A stretch of 64,000 bases of DNA from Eunapius fragilis (Eukaryota; Porifera; Demospongiae; Spongillida; Spongillidae). This document shows, in pieces, positions 12,672-23,847 of this stretch. The stretch is taken from contig OY811981.1 in assembly GCA_963681505.1 (NCBI GenBank), positions 2,711,072-2,775,071 of the forward strand, read 5' to 3'. The notes below the pieces were generated by a model that was given only the letters and a program-made list of their open reading frames with translations, made no database searches and was not told where the DNA came from. Position numbers and translations under genes: made by a program. Numbering within the stretch: position 1 is the first letter of the stretch; each line of letters begins with the position of its first letter.

Positions 12672-13600
12672 TCCTTTTTTAACAACTTAAGCATTTGCTT
12701 AATAAGAGTGAATGCCAGAGCCATTCTCCGAACCGAACCTGTCTGTTACTGTAAAGGTGTTTATTCTGTATTCTTAATGTTATCTTTGATGATAAAAAAA
12801 TAATTTATTAAAAATACATAACTTGTATTAAACGTCCTAGGGGTTAAGATACAAATCTTATGGGTACGACTTTTTGTCTATAAAGAGGTCCTTTCTCATG
12901 GGGTAGTGTTGTTGGGAGAGGGAGATGGAGTGAAGGGAGAGGGGGAAGGGGAAGGGAGGTGGAGGGGAAGGAGAGAGGGAGGGGGAAGGAAAGGAGAGGG
13001 GGTGAGAGGGAGAGAGGGGAAGGAGAGAAGAGGGGATGAGAGGGAGGGGAAGGATTGGCGCGAATCGAGCGTGAAAATGTGGAGGCACTTTGCAGCAATA
13101 ATCTTCGTAACGGATAAAGAAAATATTAAAAATACATATCAATAGCTAAAGTAAAGGCCTTTCTGCCTACAACCGAATTTGAAGCAATTTGATTACTCCT
13201 ACCAATTAAAAGTTATGGCAGTTTTGAACCCCCGTGAGGTGCAGTATAATAATTAGCGCAGTGCAAAATCTATTTTACCATAGAGAATGTGTTGTATGAA
13301 GTCGCATTTAAAAATAATCCATCCGCAATTTTCTCTACACGGTGGATTACGTCACAGATACGCTTGCATACTACATTGCATGGGTCGAGGCAACGAAATA
13401 ATGCGCCTATGTCACATGAGACACCCCCCTTCCCCCCGGGGGGCGGGATTCGATGCGTGAATACCATTATCGCACACGCTACATGTATTTGACATCGTTG
13501 GGGCATTATTTGACCTCTACCACGGTGCGCGCGGAAGCTTGTGATTCGACGAGCAGTCCATGAGAGAGATTGTTAAACACCGACTTCCTTTTTGTTTGGT
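12672..13600. other. Gap between receptor array and GPCR
   Basis: No gene. It contains a GA-rich tract at about 12910-13050 and one copy of a dispersed repeat at about 13045-13310. The divergent promoters of receptor copy 3 (-) and the GPCR (+) must lie here. Confidence 0.6.
13045..13310 (+). repeat. Dispersed repeat family, copy i
   Basis: A diverged match to 59265-59545. Shared landmarks in order are GGCGCGAA, a run near CTCCGTAACGGAT, AACCGAATTTGAAG, TTTGAACC and a final TATGAAG. Further copies lie at 52800-52990 (reverse) and 59895-59990 (cut short by an LTR). Confidence 0.7.
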
Positions 13601-14632
13601 ATGAATGCATCATGGTGCAACAGAACGTCGGCAAGCCTCACTTCCGAACAAAACGATGGTCTGCTCGTTATCATGGCATCTACGGCGGGTGCCGCTGTCA
13701 TCGTCTGCACAACAGCAGCCACTTTTGTCCTTGTCAAGAAATTGTACAAGCAACTCGTTTACCGATTGGCACTGTACCAGGTCCTCAGCTCGCTGCTGTT
13801 CGCATCACTGCAAGTGCTCCAACTCCTTTTTCTTAACTACCACAAGTACCCTGACGATTATCATCCGTTGTGTGTCATCGTCGCTTTCCTCCAAGTTAGC
13901 TCACGGTTAATCAAGTTGTGCTTCACAGCGTGGGTCACGTTCCACCTCTTCTGCTATGCTGTGTTTTACAAAAACATGAAAAAACTGGAGTGTCTTTACA
14001 TTGTGACGTCACTTGTCGTGCCAGTACTCATTTCCGTAGTCCCATTCACCACTGATTCGTACGGGCTTCTTAAGCCGTGGTGTTCTATAATAAACGCAAG
14101 GAACGGTTGTCCTTTCTTCGTTGGTATCATCGAGCAGTTTCTCCTATGGTATGTCCCAGCGTTCATTTTGCTTTTGACAGAGTCTGTATTCATGATAGTA
14201 ATGATAGCCATATTAGGATACAGGGTGTACCAGAAGAAGATAAGCAGCAGTACTGGGAAAGCCCTAAAGCAGATGCTGCCCCTCACTGCCTATCCCATTA
14301 CGTTCTTTGTGCTCATCATACTTCCGTTCACCAATCGTGTGTACGAAACCACACAACGTCCGCCCAGCTATGGCCTTCACGTTGCCACTGCCTTCTGTAC
14401 CTCTGCATACAGCCTGGCTGCAGGGACAGCTCTCATACTGCACGTCGTGACCATCTCCCCCTGCAAACGTCGTGTTAGCCATGCGAATACGTATAATTCG
14501 AGGTACGGTACTATCCACGAGGAAAGCAGGGTCACAGATGTGAAGAATACGCTGAGCAATAACACAAAGTTCATTCCCCCTAATGAAACTGATATTGATA
14601 ATGAAGCAAAACTCATTCACACGAGCATGTAG
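13601..14632 (+). CDS. Seven-transmembrane receptor (GPCR), cAR-like
   Basis: Single exon, 343 aa from the ATG at 13601 (MNASWCNRTS...). The short extracellular N-terminus carries two glycosylation sequons (NAS, NRT). Seven hydrophobic segments follow at roughly residues 22-45, 55-78, 87-113, 122-142, 170-197, 218-238 and 252-280, then a polar tail of about 60 residues with Ser/Thr-rich and Asn-rich parts. Paired cysteines after TM2 (PLCVIV) and before TM5 (KPWCS) fit an extracellular disulfide. No DRY or NPxxY motif is obvious, so it is not a typical rhodopsin-class receptor. The overall pattern, including SRLIKLCFTAWV in TM3, is closer to the Dictyostelium cAMP-receptor-like class found in sponges. 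Ligand unknown. Confidence 0.8.
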   Translation: MNASWCNRTSASLTSEQNDGLLVIMASTAGAAVIVCTTAATFVLVKKLYKQLVYRLALYQVLSSLLFASLQVLQLLFLNYHKYPDDYHPLCVIVAFLQVSSRLIKLCFTAWVTFHLFCYAVFYKNMKKLECLYIVTSLVVPVLISVVPFTTDSYGLLKPWCSIINARNGCPFFVGIIEQFLLWYVPAFILLLTESVFMIVMIAILGYRVYQKKISSSTGKALKQMLPLTAYPITFFVLIILPFTNRVYETTQRPPSYGLHVATAFCTSAYSLAAGTALILHVVTISPCKRRVSHANTYNSRYGTIHEESRVTDVKNTLSNNTKFIPPNETDIDNEAKLIHTSM

Positions 14633-15109
14633 TTGGTTTATCTGTACAATTGATTGATCATGTGATTTGTAATGTAGGGTTAGACAACAGCATTATACTC
14701 GAAGAGAGTTCACTAGTTCCCACGGATACCAAGAGGGGGACGACCATTAAGGGTGAGCGACAAACAGGCCACAGGACTCTCATGATACAGGGAATAACGG
14801 TACCATTTCATAACCTAAGGACAATACACAACTAATTGTAACGTCCTGGTGGGGAAGGGGTTAAGATACCCCTGAGGGGGAGGGTAGGACTTTTGCCTGG
14901 TAAGCATATAAAGTACTTTGTGTGTGTGTGTGTGTGTGCATGTGCGTAGCCTCTGGTTAGCGTCCAATGTTGGGAAGTGATTTGATTTGTGTCAAGGTGA
15001 TATTCAAAAAGCTTATTAAGGTTGTACAATTGGTTAATAATGGAATAGTGCATAGCTGCCATTGGTTAACTAACACAAAAGTTTTATAAACTTTAAAACC
15101 ACCACATGC

Positions 15110-15213
15110 TCACACATTAATAATCCTTTTCAACATAGTGAAGGCCATTTCAGCGGCATCTGAGGGAACCTGCAAGTATGGAAGTATGGGATGTTGGCTG
15201 TTAGCAGGCTACT

Positions 15214-15270
<57 letters not shown>

Positions 15271-17815
15271 ATGTGTCCAGCATTCAATACCCAGTAGAAG
15301 TGGAGGTTACTGTAGGATTGGTAAAAGGCTCCAGTATTCTTGGTGGCCTCACCAGAGGGAGGGTACAGTGGGACACGATCAGCATCAAGAAAGTTATCCA
15401 GGCCAGTCCAGTTCAATCTGTTAATCCATTGCAGGGTACCTATGTGATGACGAGACATTGAGCTATTTGGCAGGTGAACATCATTTTGTTTAGCTTATTT
15501 CAGAACACCCACACACACACCCACACATGTCCAGGTCTGAACATGCACACGGCTATTCGCTATAAGCATACACACAGCTGCTTTGGTAGACACACAGCTG
15601 CTTTGGTAGACAACTAATGAAGGTGTAGTGATGGTGTTTTATCTAACAGTTAAAAAAGAACTGTGTGTTTATAACAGGGTGTGTGGTTACCTAGAACATC
15701 CACAATGAGGTCCAGCTGTCCACTGTACACCGTCACATTCACTCCATTAGACAGCAGTTCACCAACTAGCATAGTTTTGGAGTGGTATGGAGAGGAAGGG
15801 TGGGAGAGAGAGGTGAGAGGGAGGGGTGAGAGAGAGAGAGGTGAGAGGGAGGTGAGAGGGAGGTAGGAGAGAGGGGAAGGGAAGGGTGGGAGAGAGGTGG
15901 GAAAGAGGTGAGAGGGAGGGGTGAAAGAGGGGTGTGAGAGAGAGAGAGGGAGGTGAGAGGGGGGAGGTGTGAGAAAATGTCATGAGAAAAATTGTGATAA
16001 GCAGTACAATGCCACACTTGCCACCATAGTCTCCTAGCAACATATATTCTTACCAGTGCCCACCACATCTCTCATAAAGTCTCCTGCCTGATGGTCAAAT
16101 ACGTTCCCTGATTGTCCTGTTCAGCAGTGGGGTGGGGGTGAGGGGAAAGTGAAGATGTGAGGTGTGAGTAGTTGTATGTGACACAACAGCGACAGTTCAC
16201 AAATCACACATGCACTAAAGACTCCACACCACCCGCATCACCACACATGCACACACACATCACCCACCTCCCCACACAACGCTTGCAGGGATGTCACCAA
16301 GGTACTTTCTGATTGGTCCGTTCATGAGATCAGCGAGAGGATCGCCCAGGTACACGGACAGGTGCCGATGGCGTGCCCTCTCAAAGGGAGTCATGGATTG
16401 CAGGGAGGCATCATCAGGGACATTGTGCTGGAGAACGTTGTAGAAGTTTACATTGTCAGTCAGCTGTGTGAGGGGAGACAGGTGGAGATAACAAGGGAAG
16501 GAGGAGGTGAGGGGAAGGGAAGGAGGAGGTGAGGGGAAGGGAAGGAGGAGGTGAGGGGAAGGGAAGGAGGAGGTGAGGGGAAGGGAAGGAGGAGGTGAGG
16601 GGAAGGGAAGGAGGAGGTGAGGGGAAGGGAAGGAGGAGGTGAGGGGAAGGGAAGGAGGAGGTGAGGGGAAGGGAAGGAGGAGGTGAGGGGAAGGGAAGGA
16701 GGAGGTGAGGGGAAGGGAAGGAGGAGGTGAGGGGAAGGGAAGGAGGAGGTGAGGTGATGGGAAGGAGGAGGTGAGGGGAAGGGAAGGAGGAGGTGAGGGG
16801 AAGGGAAGGAGGAGGTGAGGGGAAGGGAAGGAGGAGGTGAGGGGAAGGGAAGGAGGAGGTGAGGTGATGGGAAGGAGGAGGTGAGGTGATGGGAGGGAGG
16901 AGGTGAGGGGAAGGGAAGGAGGAGGTGAAAGGAAGGGAAGGGGGAGGTGAGGGGAAGGGAAGGAGGAGGTGAGGGGAAGGGAAGGAGGAGGTGAGGGGAA
17001 GGGAAGGAGGAGGTGAGGGGAAGGAGGAGGTGAGGGGAAGGGAAGGAGGAGGTGAGGGGAAGGGAAGGAGGAGGTGAGGGGAAGGGAAGGAGGAGGTGAG
17101 GGGAAGGGAAGGAGGAGGTGAGGGGAAGGGAAGGAGGAGGTGAGGTGAAGGGAAGGAGGAGGTGAGGGGAAGGGAAGGAGGAGGTGAGGTGATGGGAAGG
17201 AGGAGGTGAGGGGAAGGGAAGGAGGAGGTGAGGGAAGGGAAGGGGGAGGCGAGGGGAAGGGAAGGGGGAGGTGAGGGTAAGGGAAGGGGAGGTGAAGGGA
17301 AGGGAAGGAGGAGGTGAAGGGAAGGGAGGAGGTGAGGTGAAGGGAAGGGAAGGGGGAGGTGAGGGGAAGGGAAGGAGGAGGTGAGGGGAAGGGAAGGAAA
17401 GGGTGAGGGGAAGGTGATGGAAGAAATGAGAGGCAACTGTAGTGCAATTAGATAGAAATGGATTGTTACTTGCAGATAGAAATGGATTGTTACTTGCTGG
17501 CAGGCCCAGACACGTTGGTTATGTAGCAATAACAAAATGCACACATGTAGCAACTGCACATGCACACCCACTCACTCCCACACACCCACTACTTGCATAC
17601 TCACTCCCACACACCCACTCCTGCACACATGCATACGTTCCTCATGTATTCATCCAATATGCTCATACTTACAGATTCTACAGTGTCTTCAGAAAGACCC
17701 CACAAACCAGTGGCTTTGGCATATTCTCCAGCTGCAAGGGCCTCTTGGATGTCTTTGGTAATCAAATCCAGCTTAGCCATCTCTTTGAAGTTGATTTGGG
17801 ACTATGAACAGGAAG

Positions 17816-17898
<83 letters not shown>

Positions 17899-19309
17899 CG
17901 CGCGTGTGTATCACAAATAAACCTGCTAATGTAAGCATGCAGTAAACTCACAGAACCCAATAGATATGCACTCCATGAAGCAACAGAGTCTGAAAAGAAT
18001 TAACAAGAGTGATATAAGGCGGTCATTGGTAGAAATGAGTCTGGTTAATGAACAAATGGAATTTGACCTACCGATCGGAGAGATCCAAGAGTCTCCCAGG
18101 GCAACACCCTTAAATGCACATGTCACCTGGCCCGCTTTGATGGCCTGGGCACAAGGCAAGAAGCACACTAAGCATGAGGAAGGCATACATTGACCAAGGA
18201 CGGCTTACATTGAACAGTGCAAGGCCAAATGCAGCAGTCATTTTTCCTCCATAGGACTCAGAGAATATATAGAAAGGTACATTCTATGAAAATGATCATG
18301 AAATGGAAACTGTATGTTGAACATCAACAAGAAGCATCAAAATATATGAGTTGGTTAAGATTTTCACAAATCAGTCCCCCATTATCACCAATGAAGACTT
18401 CACAACTTAAATATGAGGTGGTGGTGATGGGAGGAGGGAGGGGCTATATGAGGAGGTGGTGATGGTGGTTGGTGATGGAGGAGGGAGGGGCTCAAGGGTG
18501 CACATATAATGACATATTGCATTGGCACTGGTGTGCAATGTTACACGATGTGGGTAAACCTTCAGACCATACATGTATGCCACTCCTCCCAGCATACTAT
18601 AGCCAGGGCTGCTATTCACCTTGTCACGTGCACAAAACGGAGCGAACTAATTACTAGGAAGCATCAGCAGTCTCTATTAGTGCGCAGCCCCCCGCTCCCT
18701 AAATTCCGTACAGTACCTCAAACACTGGTTGTTGCTTCAGGAAGCCTTTAAAAAGGGTCAAGAGGTCGTCTGCTATCTGAGACACGTTAGTGGTGTACGC
18801 TGAGTTGTCAGTGACGTAGCTGTAGCCTGTCCCAACAGGGTTGTCCACGAACAGCACGTTAGCCGCCTTGACCTGTGATAATTAGGTCGTGTAATTATAG
18901 CCCGCTAAACGCGCAATACCCTTACCCATGTGAAAGGGCGTGGGTTTTGGCCAACGTCCAACGGTCCTATCTCCTGGAAGTTACCAAAGCCAGTCGATGA
19001 AGCGCCTGGTCCTCCCTTGTGGTGGGAAGAATCAGTTACTAGAGAATTGTTTAATGCGGCAGGAATATATGAGCTTGCAAAAATTGCTGCTAATTGTAAC
19101 CTCAACTTGTGCATACTTTAATTATAACATACTTGGAGCCACATGACGAGAGGGGTCTGGTTCCGCGGTGCTTCCCCCGTGCTCCCATAGAGCCACCAGA
19201 ACATGTACGCTTGCGGCCTCACATTAACATACCCCCATGCCTGATCTGGTATGTTCTGGCCATGGGCGCTGAAAATCAAACATAGCAGGATGACACCTTG
19301 GCTCAACAT
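15110..19309 (-). CDS. SCPEP1: Serine carboxypeptidase SCPEP1-like (S10 family), 12 exons
   Basis: Secreted or lysosomal serine carboxypeptidase of peptidase family S10. Exons: 19309-19133, 19015-18926, 18872-18717, 18283-18209, 18144-18072, 17989-17952, 17801-17673, 16463-16268, 16116-16054, 15765-15691, 15439-15270, 15169-15110. The sum is 1302 nt, 433 aa, all phases consistent; human SCPEP1 is about 450. Seen: a signal peptide (MLSQGVILLCLIFSAHG), WGYV...YMFWWLY, the oxyanion motif GGPGASSTGFGNF, nucleophile Ser151 in SESYGGK, GVALGDSWISP, MNGPIRK, Asp351 in GQLDLIVD and His413 in NAGHM followed by VPSD. It is head-to-head with Chibby at 19439. Introns are loaded with minisatellites, and the exon 11 donor lies at the edge of a GT repeat. 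Assignment to SCPEP1, rather than cathepsin A or CPVL, rests on these motifs. Confidence 0.93.
15216..15269. repeat. AC/GT microsatellite supplying a splice donor
   Basis: A pure AC run (+ strand) directly abuts exon 11 of the SCPEP1 gene. Read on the gene strand, the exon ends CACATG and the intron begins GTGTGTGTGT. Confidence 0.95.
15785..15970. repeat. GA-rich repeat in SCPEP1 intron 9
   Basis: Imperfect units of the type GTGAGAGGGAGG fill most of the intron between exons 9 and 10. Confidence 0.9.
16497..17410. repeat. Large 22-bp minisatellite in SCPEP1 intron 7
   Basis: About forty tandem units of a 22-bp purine motif (GAGGAGGTGAGG followed by GGAAGGGAAG). A few carry GTGATGGGAAG or GTGAAGGGAAG variants that recur in clusters. 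The long Ser/Pro/Leu open frames on the - strand here are artefacts; only the last 65 codons, exon 8, are real coding sequence. Confidence 0.95.
17817..17907. repeat. GT microsatellite in SCPEP1 intron 6
   Basis: A run of about 80 bases of GT ending in GCGTGCGCGCGTGTG, just upstream (gene sense) of exon 7. Confidence 0.97.
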
Positions 19310-19438
19310 CGTGATATGCAAACATGTGACTTTTTTTTAATCAACGCATTAAATACCGATATCCTATTTCCAAAAATTAGTGCAATATTACGGAAACGCC
19401 GTAGTAACCGCAGTAACAAATAAACAAAGCTTGCGGTT
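19310..19438. promoter_or_regulatory. Bidirectional promoter, SCPEP1 / Chibby
   Basis: Only 129 bases separate the start codons of two diverging genes, so they must share a promoter region. I see no convincing TATA box. The interval contains a T-run next to the SCPEP1 start and short CG-containing stretches. Confidence 0.6.
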
Positions 19439-19896
19439 ATGTCGCTGTTTCGGAGGTCGCAATTTCGCACTCCCAAAAAGCCACAGCCGAGGAAGGCCGA
19501 CTCACTGCCGTCTCTCGTCAACCTAGATGAGTCACTTTACTCCATTCGAGACCTCAAGCTTGACGGAGGACCTATCGTAATGAGGCTTGGAGAACACGAG
19601 CTGTCGTTCGAGGAAGGCCAGTGGACAGCCAGTAAGTCTCGCAACATGTGCAGCAGAAGTTACTTTCATCAAATCCTTCATCTTTCGTAGCTGAATCGCA
19701 GCGGGCTGGTGGCTCGTCAAAAGAATACAACAGACTGAAGAAGGAAACCCTCGCAGTGCAAGAAGAGAACAATCTCTTGAAATATAAAGTTGAGTTGCTG
19801 TTGGACATGTTAGCTGCCAGCAATGCAGACTGTATGGCATTACAGAAGGAGATAGATGCAATAAAAAAGGCAAAAATTCCAACCAAAAAAAGATGA
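19439..19896 (+). CDS. CBY1: Chibby homologue (beta-catenin antagonist / basal body protein), 2 exons
   Basis: In animals, Chibby binds beta-catenin and works at the ciliary base and transition zone. Exon 1 is 19439-19631 (donor GTAAGT) and exon 2 is 19691-19896 (acceptor CGTAG, phase 1). Together they give 132 aa; human CBY1 is 126. The N-terminus has the basic, Pro-rich FRTPKKPQPRKADSLPSL block. The middle has the family phrase LSFEEGQW, like human LKFENGQW. The C-terminal half, from residue 70 on, is a leucine-heptad coiled coil with EENNLLKYKVELLLDML, very close to the human heptads, and it ends in a basic PTKKR. The short length and the intron just after GQWTA support the model. Confidence 0.92.
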
Positions 19897-21625
19897 CTAG
19901 CAGCAATGTTTGTATATTTTTTCATCAGTTTTCTGAATTTTTGAACAAATGCAAGTACACACAGAAAGTTTGCTCATCAGTAGAGGAGTAACATGAACCA
20001 GTCATGAATTGACTGGCTCAGAAATCCAGTAACTAAGGGGACACAAAGTGCAGGGAGTATCCCCATGCGTATGACAAATGGAATGATCCTTACAAGTTTT
20101 GGGAGAATTTTTTCAAAGTGTTGGACATCAATCTCCACAGATCCTTCAGCCTGATATATTAAGCATGGCATGTCACACTATCCACTAACCACCTCCCCCT
20201 TCTCTTCTTCCAAGGAGGAGGAGGGAGTTAAATGGCCTTACCTGGGCTTGACTTGCAGATCTGTATACACCTTCTACACCCCACCAAAGTGCCCAGATGT
20301 CATTTTATAGATGTCTTTTTATACAATATTCCACTCACCAAGTACAAAAATGTACAACACTTCAGCACTCAATTTTATTGCATCTGTGTTTACTAAAATA
20401 AATTACATGATTAGCGCAAGCATACTAATACCACTACATCACACAGTATAGGTACAATTCTAAACATAAACTTTGCTGGCCACAACGATCACATTGGAAA
20501 TCATCTAATCTTTTTGTTGACACAAAATTCAACCCATTGACATCTCAGGTGTATCTTCTTCCCCTCTATACACATGTATAAGATTGTCAAGACAAAATGT
20601 CTAACACTAAATCTATGAAAGTGAATACATTTTTTGGCCTATTTGCTGCACTGGAAAAAAGTTAACATGCCATATAGTTCCAGACGATGTTTGAAATTAT
20701 TTCCTGCCTTGCAATTAAACCACTAAGTACCTGCATTCATTTTCAAGTTGTGATAGTAAAATATGGGTCTGAGAAGCTTTTTAAATTCGATAGCATACGC
20801 TCACCTGGATCAAGCAGGTGTAATGCTCTACCAAATAACCACCCGGCAACATAGCACAATCTTCATTAAGATCCCAACAACATTTTTGAAACAATAAATG
20901 GTACCCAGGCCACTCATTATACACATTATCTATCCAATACCTAACCAGAAGCAGCACATTCTCGTTCAAGTCCACGTGTACACAATGTCCTTCACAGACT
21001 ACTTTTTGTAAGCTTTAGTTAGTCTTGTACCCAGACGTAAAATTGTGTTTAGGCACGAGGCTAAGAGGACACCACACTGAGGGTGTATGATTGTGATGAT
21101 GTTGTCTGTCTTGCTTCCCATGAGTCCAATGATAAGGTTGGCTAGCCAGGCAGATGGAGGTTCAACCAAACCCACTGAACCACCCCAACCTATGGGCCTG
21201 CTAGCAATGGCTCTGATTCGCATTCTTTCATCACATATGAGGTTGGCACAAGCAATACTTATAGATCTGGTTGCATACTGGCTTCTTATGCTTCCACGTA
21301 ATGCATATCACAAGTAGTATTTCCCAATTACAGTTACCTGTATAGTTGGCACATGAGGCAAAACAGCTGCAAGTGAGTTCTGCACATGGTCTACTTACTA
21401 TAAGCGATACATTATATTAGTCGTACCAAAAAGCATTAATAAGACCTGCTTTAAATGGCCTAGGAAAAATATGTCTTTGAGACTGGAAGTTAGAACGGGG
21501 GCCACTTTGAATGCATACAAGTTAGTGCCTCTACAGATATGGGGCAGTAAACAACTGCCAACTGTCTTGGCAATGGTTAAACTACCTACACAATATACTT
21601 CTGTAGGCAACTGGTTTCCACAACG
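19897..21625. other. AT-rich intergenic sequence, no gene supported
   Basis: It follows the Chibby 3' end. Short - strand frames at 20781-21610 hold 60-75 codons each but have no recognisable motif and no coherent splice connection, so I do not call them. Confidence 0.45.
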
Positions 21626-22325
21626 TTAATGTTTAATCTCCCACAATCCTTATTTAAGGATGGCCATCCTTAAATAAGGATGATGACCACTTTGAGTTAA
21701 TTTTGCTCGCTAGTATATCGCCGGCGGCAAATGGCGGTTTCGCCGTATTTACACTGCAATACCGGTTTTTTAGCAATGTTTGATGGAGCGGCGGCAGAAC
21801 AACCACAAGCAGTGCACGTGGTTTCAGTGAGGCTAAGGTACGTCCTGCACGCTTGCGTTTGAGCAGAAGGGAGCATCTACATCAGTACACGTCATTATAC
21901 AAATGCATGATATTAATTTTTAAGTGTTATGGTGTAAATAAGCATAACTTATTAACCACAAGTTATTTCTTCGACGAATCAGGTTGTGAGTATAGCTGGA
22001 TCAACTGGCTATCAGAGAAAATCAAGAGTTTTAAAACCATTATGGTTTTTATGGTCAATAATCTCTACTGTTGTGATCCTTATTTAAGGATGGTGTCAAT
22101 CCTTAAATAAGGATGTGCCACTTCCTCCCTGTTTTACCACATGGACATTCATTATATTGACATCATTTAAAGTTTGTTATGGAGGCTAATCAGTATACAA
22201 TTGACCATAACCATTTTTTTATCTTACTTGCTTGGTTAGCAAAAATATGCAATGTAAAAGATGATCCTTATTTAAGGATAATGACATCCTTAAATAAGAA
22301 TTTTTCCCTGGAGATTAAACATTAA
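21626..22325. mobile_element. TTAA-flanked MITE with internal hairpins
   Basis: Both ends carry TTAA and then a perfect 12-bp inverted terminal repeat (TGTTTAATCTCC left; GGAGATTAAACA right). Inside are three hairpins of the form ATCCTTATTTAAGGAT, spacer, ATCCTTAAATAAGGAT, at 21646-21681, 22076-22114 and 22264-22301 (the last imperfect). The TTAA target is typical of piggyBac-type transposases. No transposase frame is present, so it is non-autonomous. Confidence 0.72.
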
Positions 22326-22683
22326 GTGGCTAAAAAGTATTCCATTTTTCACTTATCCGGTGTTGTTAAAAAGTACACAGACAGTGTCTCTATTGCCAGC
22401 AATATCACTAGCATTTCCTGTATAATTTACTAGAGTATGGACCAAATTTGGGAATCGCTACCAATATCACCACACTCTATCATAGGCAAAGGCTGCATGA
22501 ACTACAGAATACGATAGCTGATAGCGCAGGCTGACCATGTCTTGAGCAGGATTTGTACATTTTTTGTGTGTCCAGTTCACAAAATAGAAGCCAGTTTCAA
22601 ATGTTCTTTTAATGGAAACGGCAATACAGAGCTATATACATAGACTTAGAATACTGACACAAGTCCAAAATAGGAAGTTTCAT

Positions 22684-23238
22684 TTAACACGCGGTTTATG
22701 ACAGATGCGGGGAAATCTTGATTATTTTGGGGAATAATTCCCTTCTAGTGGTTTGTATGATTATTCTTGCAGTAGTTCCTACTTAAAACTCAGTACGTAT
22801 TTGCAACTGCCCTATGGAGTTTTATACAGGCTCGTATTGTCGGACAATTCCGCAAACATGCTGCGCCAGGTGCCCTTTGTTTTTCTATGCAATTCCTGGT
22901 CGATCGCACTACTTATACCACTGTATTGGTTTTCGGTGTATAAAATTGTTTCTTATAACATTCGCTTTTGCATCCATTTATTAAGTATAGGCTATAGTGT
23001 ATATCGGAACTGTACCTTGAATGCTGAGGCACATCGTTAAAACTATAATGAGCTGGCTTTGGTTTCAATATGACAACTGTATATGCCTGCTGATTCTTTA
23101 CTTTTCCAATTTCATCTATAATGATTGGAGTATCATTAACATTAAACATGTTTAACTTAGAAAAAAATCTACAGGAGGGAATTATGAATATTATATATTC
23201 CCAATATTTCCCCGCATCTATCGTAAACCGCGTGTTAA
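22684..23238. mobile_element. TTAA-flanked MITE with about 27-bp inverted repeats
   Basis: Left end TTAACACGCGGTTTATGACA...GATGCGGGGAAAT and right end ATTTCCCCGCATC...GTAAACCGCGTGTTAA are inverted copies with about three mismatches. Both finish in TTAA, matching a TTAA target-site duplication. Length is 555 bp with no transposase. The unrelated terminal repeat makes it a different family from the neighbour at 21626. Confidence 0.75.
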
Positions 23239-23847
23239 AAAAAAAAAAATCAGTACACGTAGCTAGTTTCATTTAATGCCCACTGTACATGCTAAAAGAC
23301 AGCTGCTCGTCATCATAAGCACCACTATATGTACTCCCATAAATGCACCATTACTAGCATTGGGCTCACACTTCGTCTTCTTGTCCTTAAAGTTAAGCTT
23401 CATCAGTTTTGAAATAGTTTCCTGTTGAAAAATTTCGAGGCGGATTGTCGGGGAGAGAAATTTAGCATGCCATACAAGTTCAAATATATTATTTTAGCAA
23501 GCCAAATTTGCCTCGCCAGAGATAATCTATATATATTACCACGCGTGCTGTAACTGCCCAACCGCGGCTATACATTATAATATACCAATGATGTTAACTG
23601 AAGGCAAGTGGATAGCTCTATAACATGAGACAATAGAAAAAAAGAAAGCGAACAGTTTTATCTACCAATTTGAGCGGATTTTCTGACTTCAGTTCACTGC
23701 CCTCACCGCCAGATGCCATACTTCTACATAATTTACCGCCAATTTACTATGATGCAGTCTGGGAACTTGTTCGTGCACGTGACCGTTCTAAAGCGCACTC
23801 GTACACACTCGAACGTTTGTGCGCCGAACTATTAACGGTCGATCAAG
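23239..23847. other. Upstream region of ZNF207-like gene
   Basis: An A-run and AT-rich sequence follow the MITE. Frames just upstream of 23848 (from 23670) are open but fall in a different frame from the zinc-finger gene. They may be 5' UTR. Confidence 0.4.

Noticed and set aside
16497-17410. CRISPR-like regular repeats (also at 26335-27035 and 34930-35290)
   Set aside because: Units are head-to-tail without unique spacers, and the DNA is eukaryotic; these are minisatellites.
16490-17570. Pro/Ser/Leu-rich open frames of up to 395 codons on the - strand
   Set aside because: They are read-through of the 22-bp minisatellite in a SCPEP1 intron. Only the terminal 16463-16268 part is a real exon.
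20781-21610. Three short - strand frames of about 65-75 codons
   Set aside because: No recognisable motif, and no splice sites that join them in frame; left as intergenic.
22753-23040. 95-codon + frame
   Set aside because: Lies wholly inside the 22684-23238 MITE and has no transposase or host motif.
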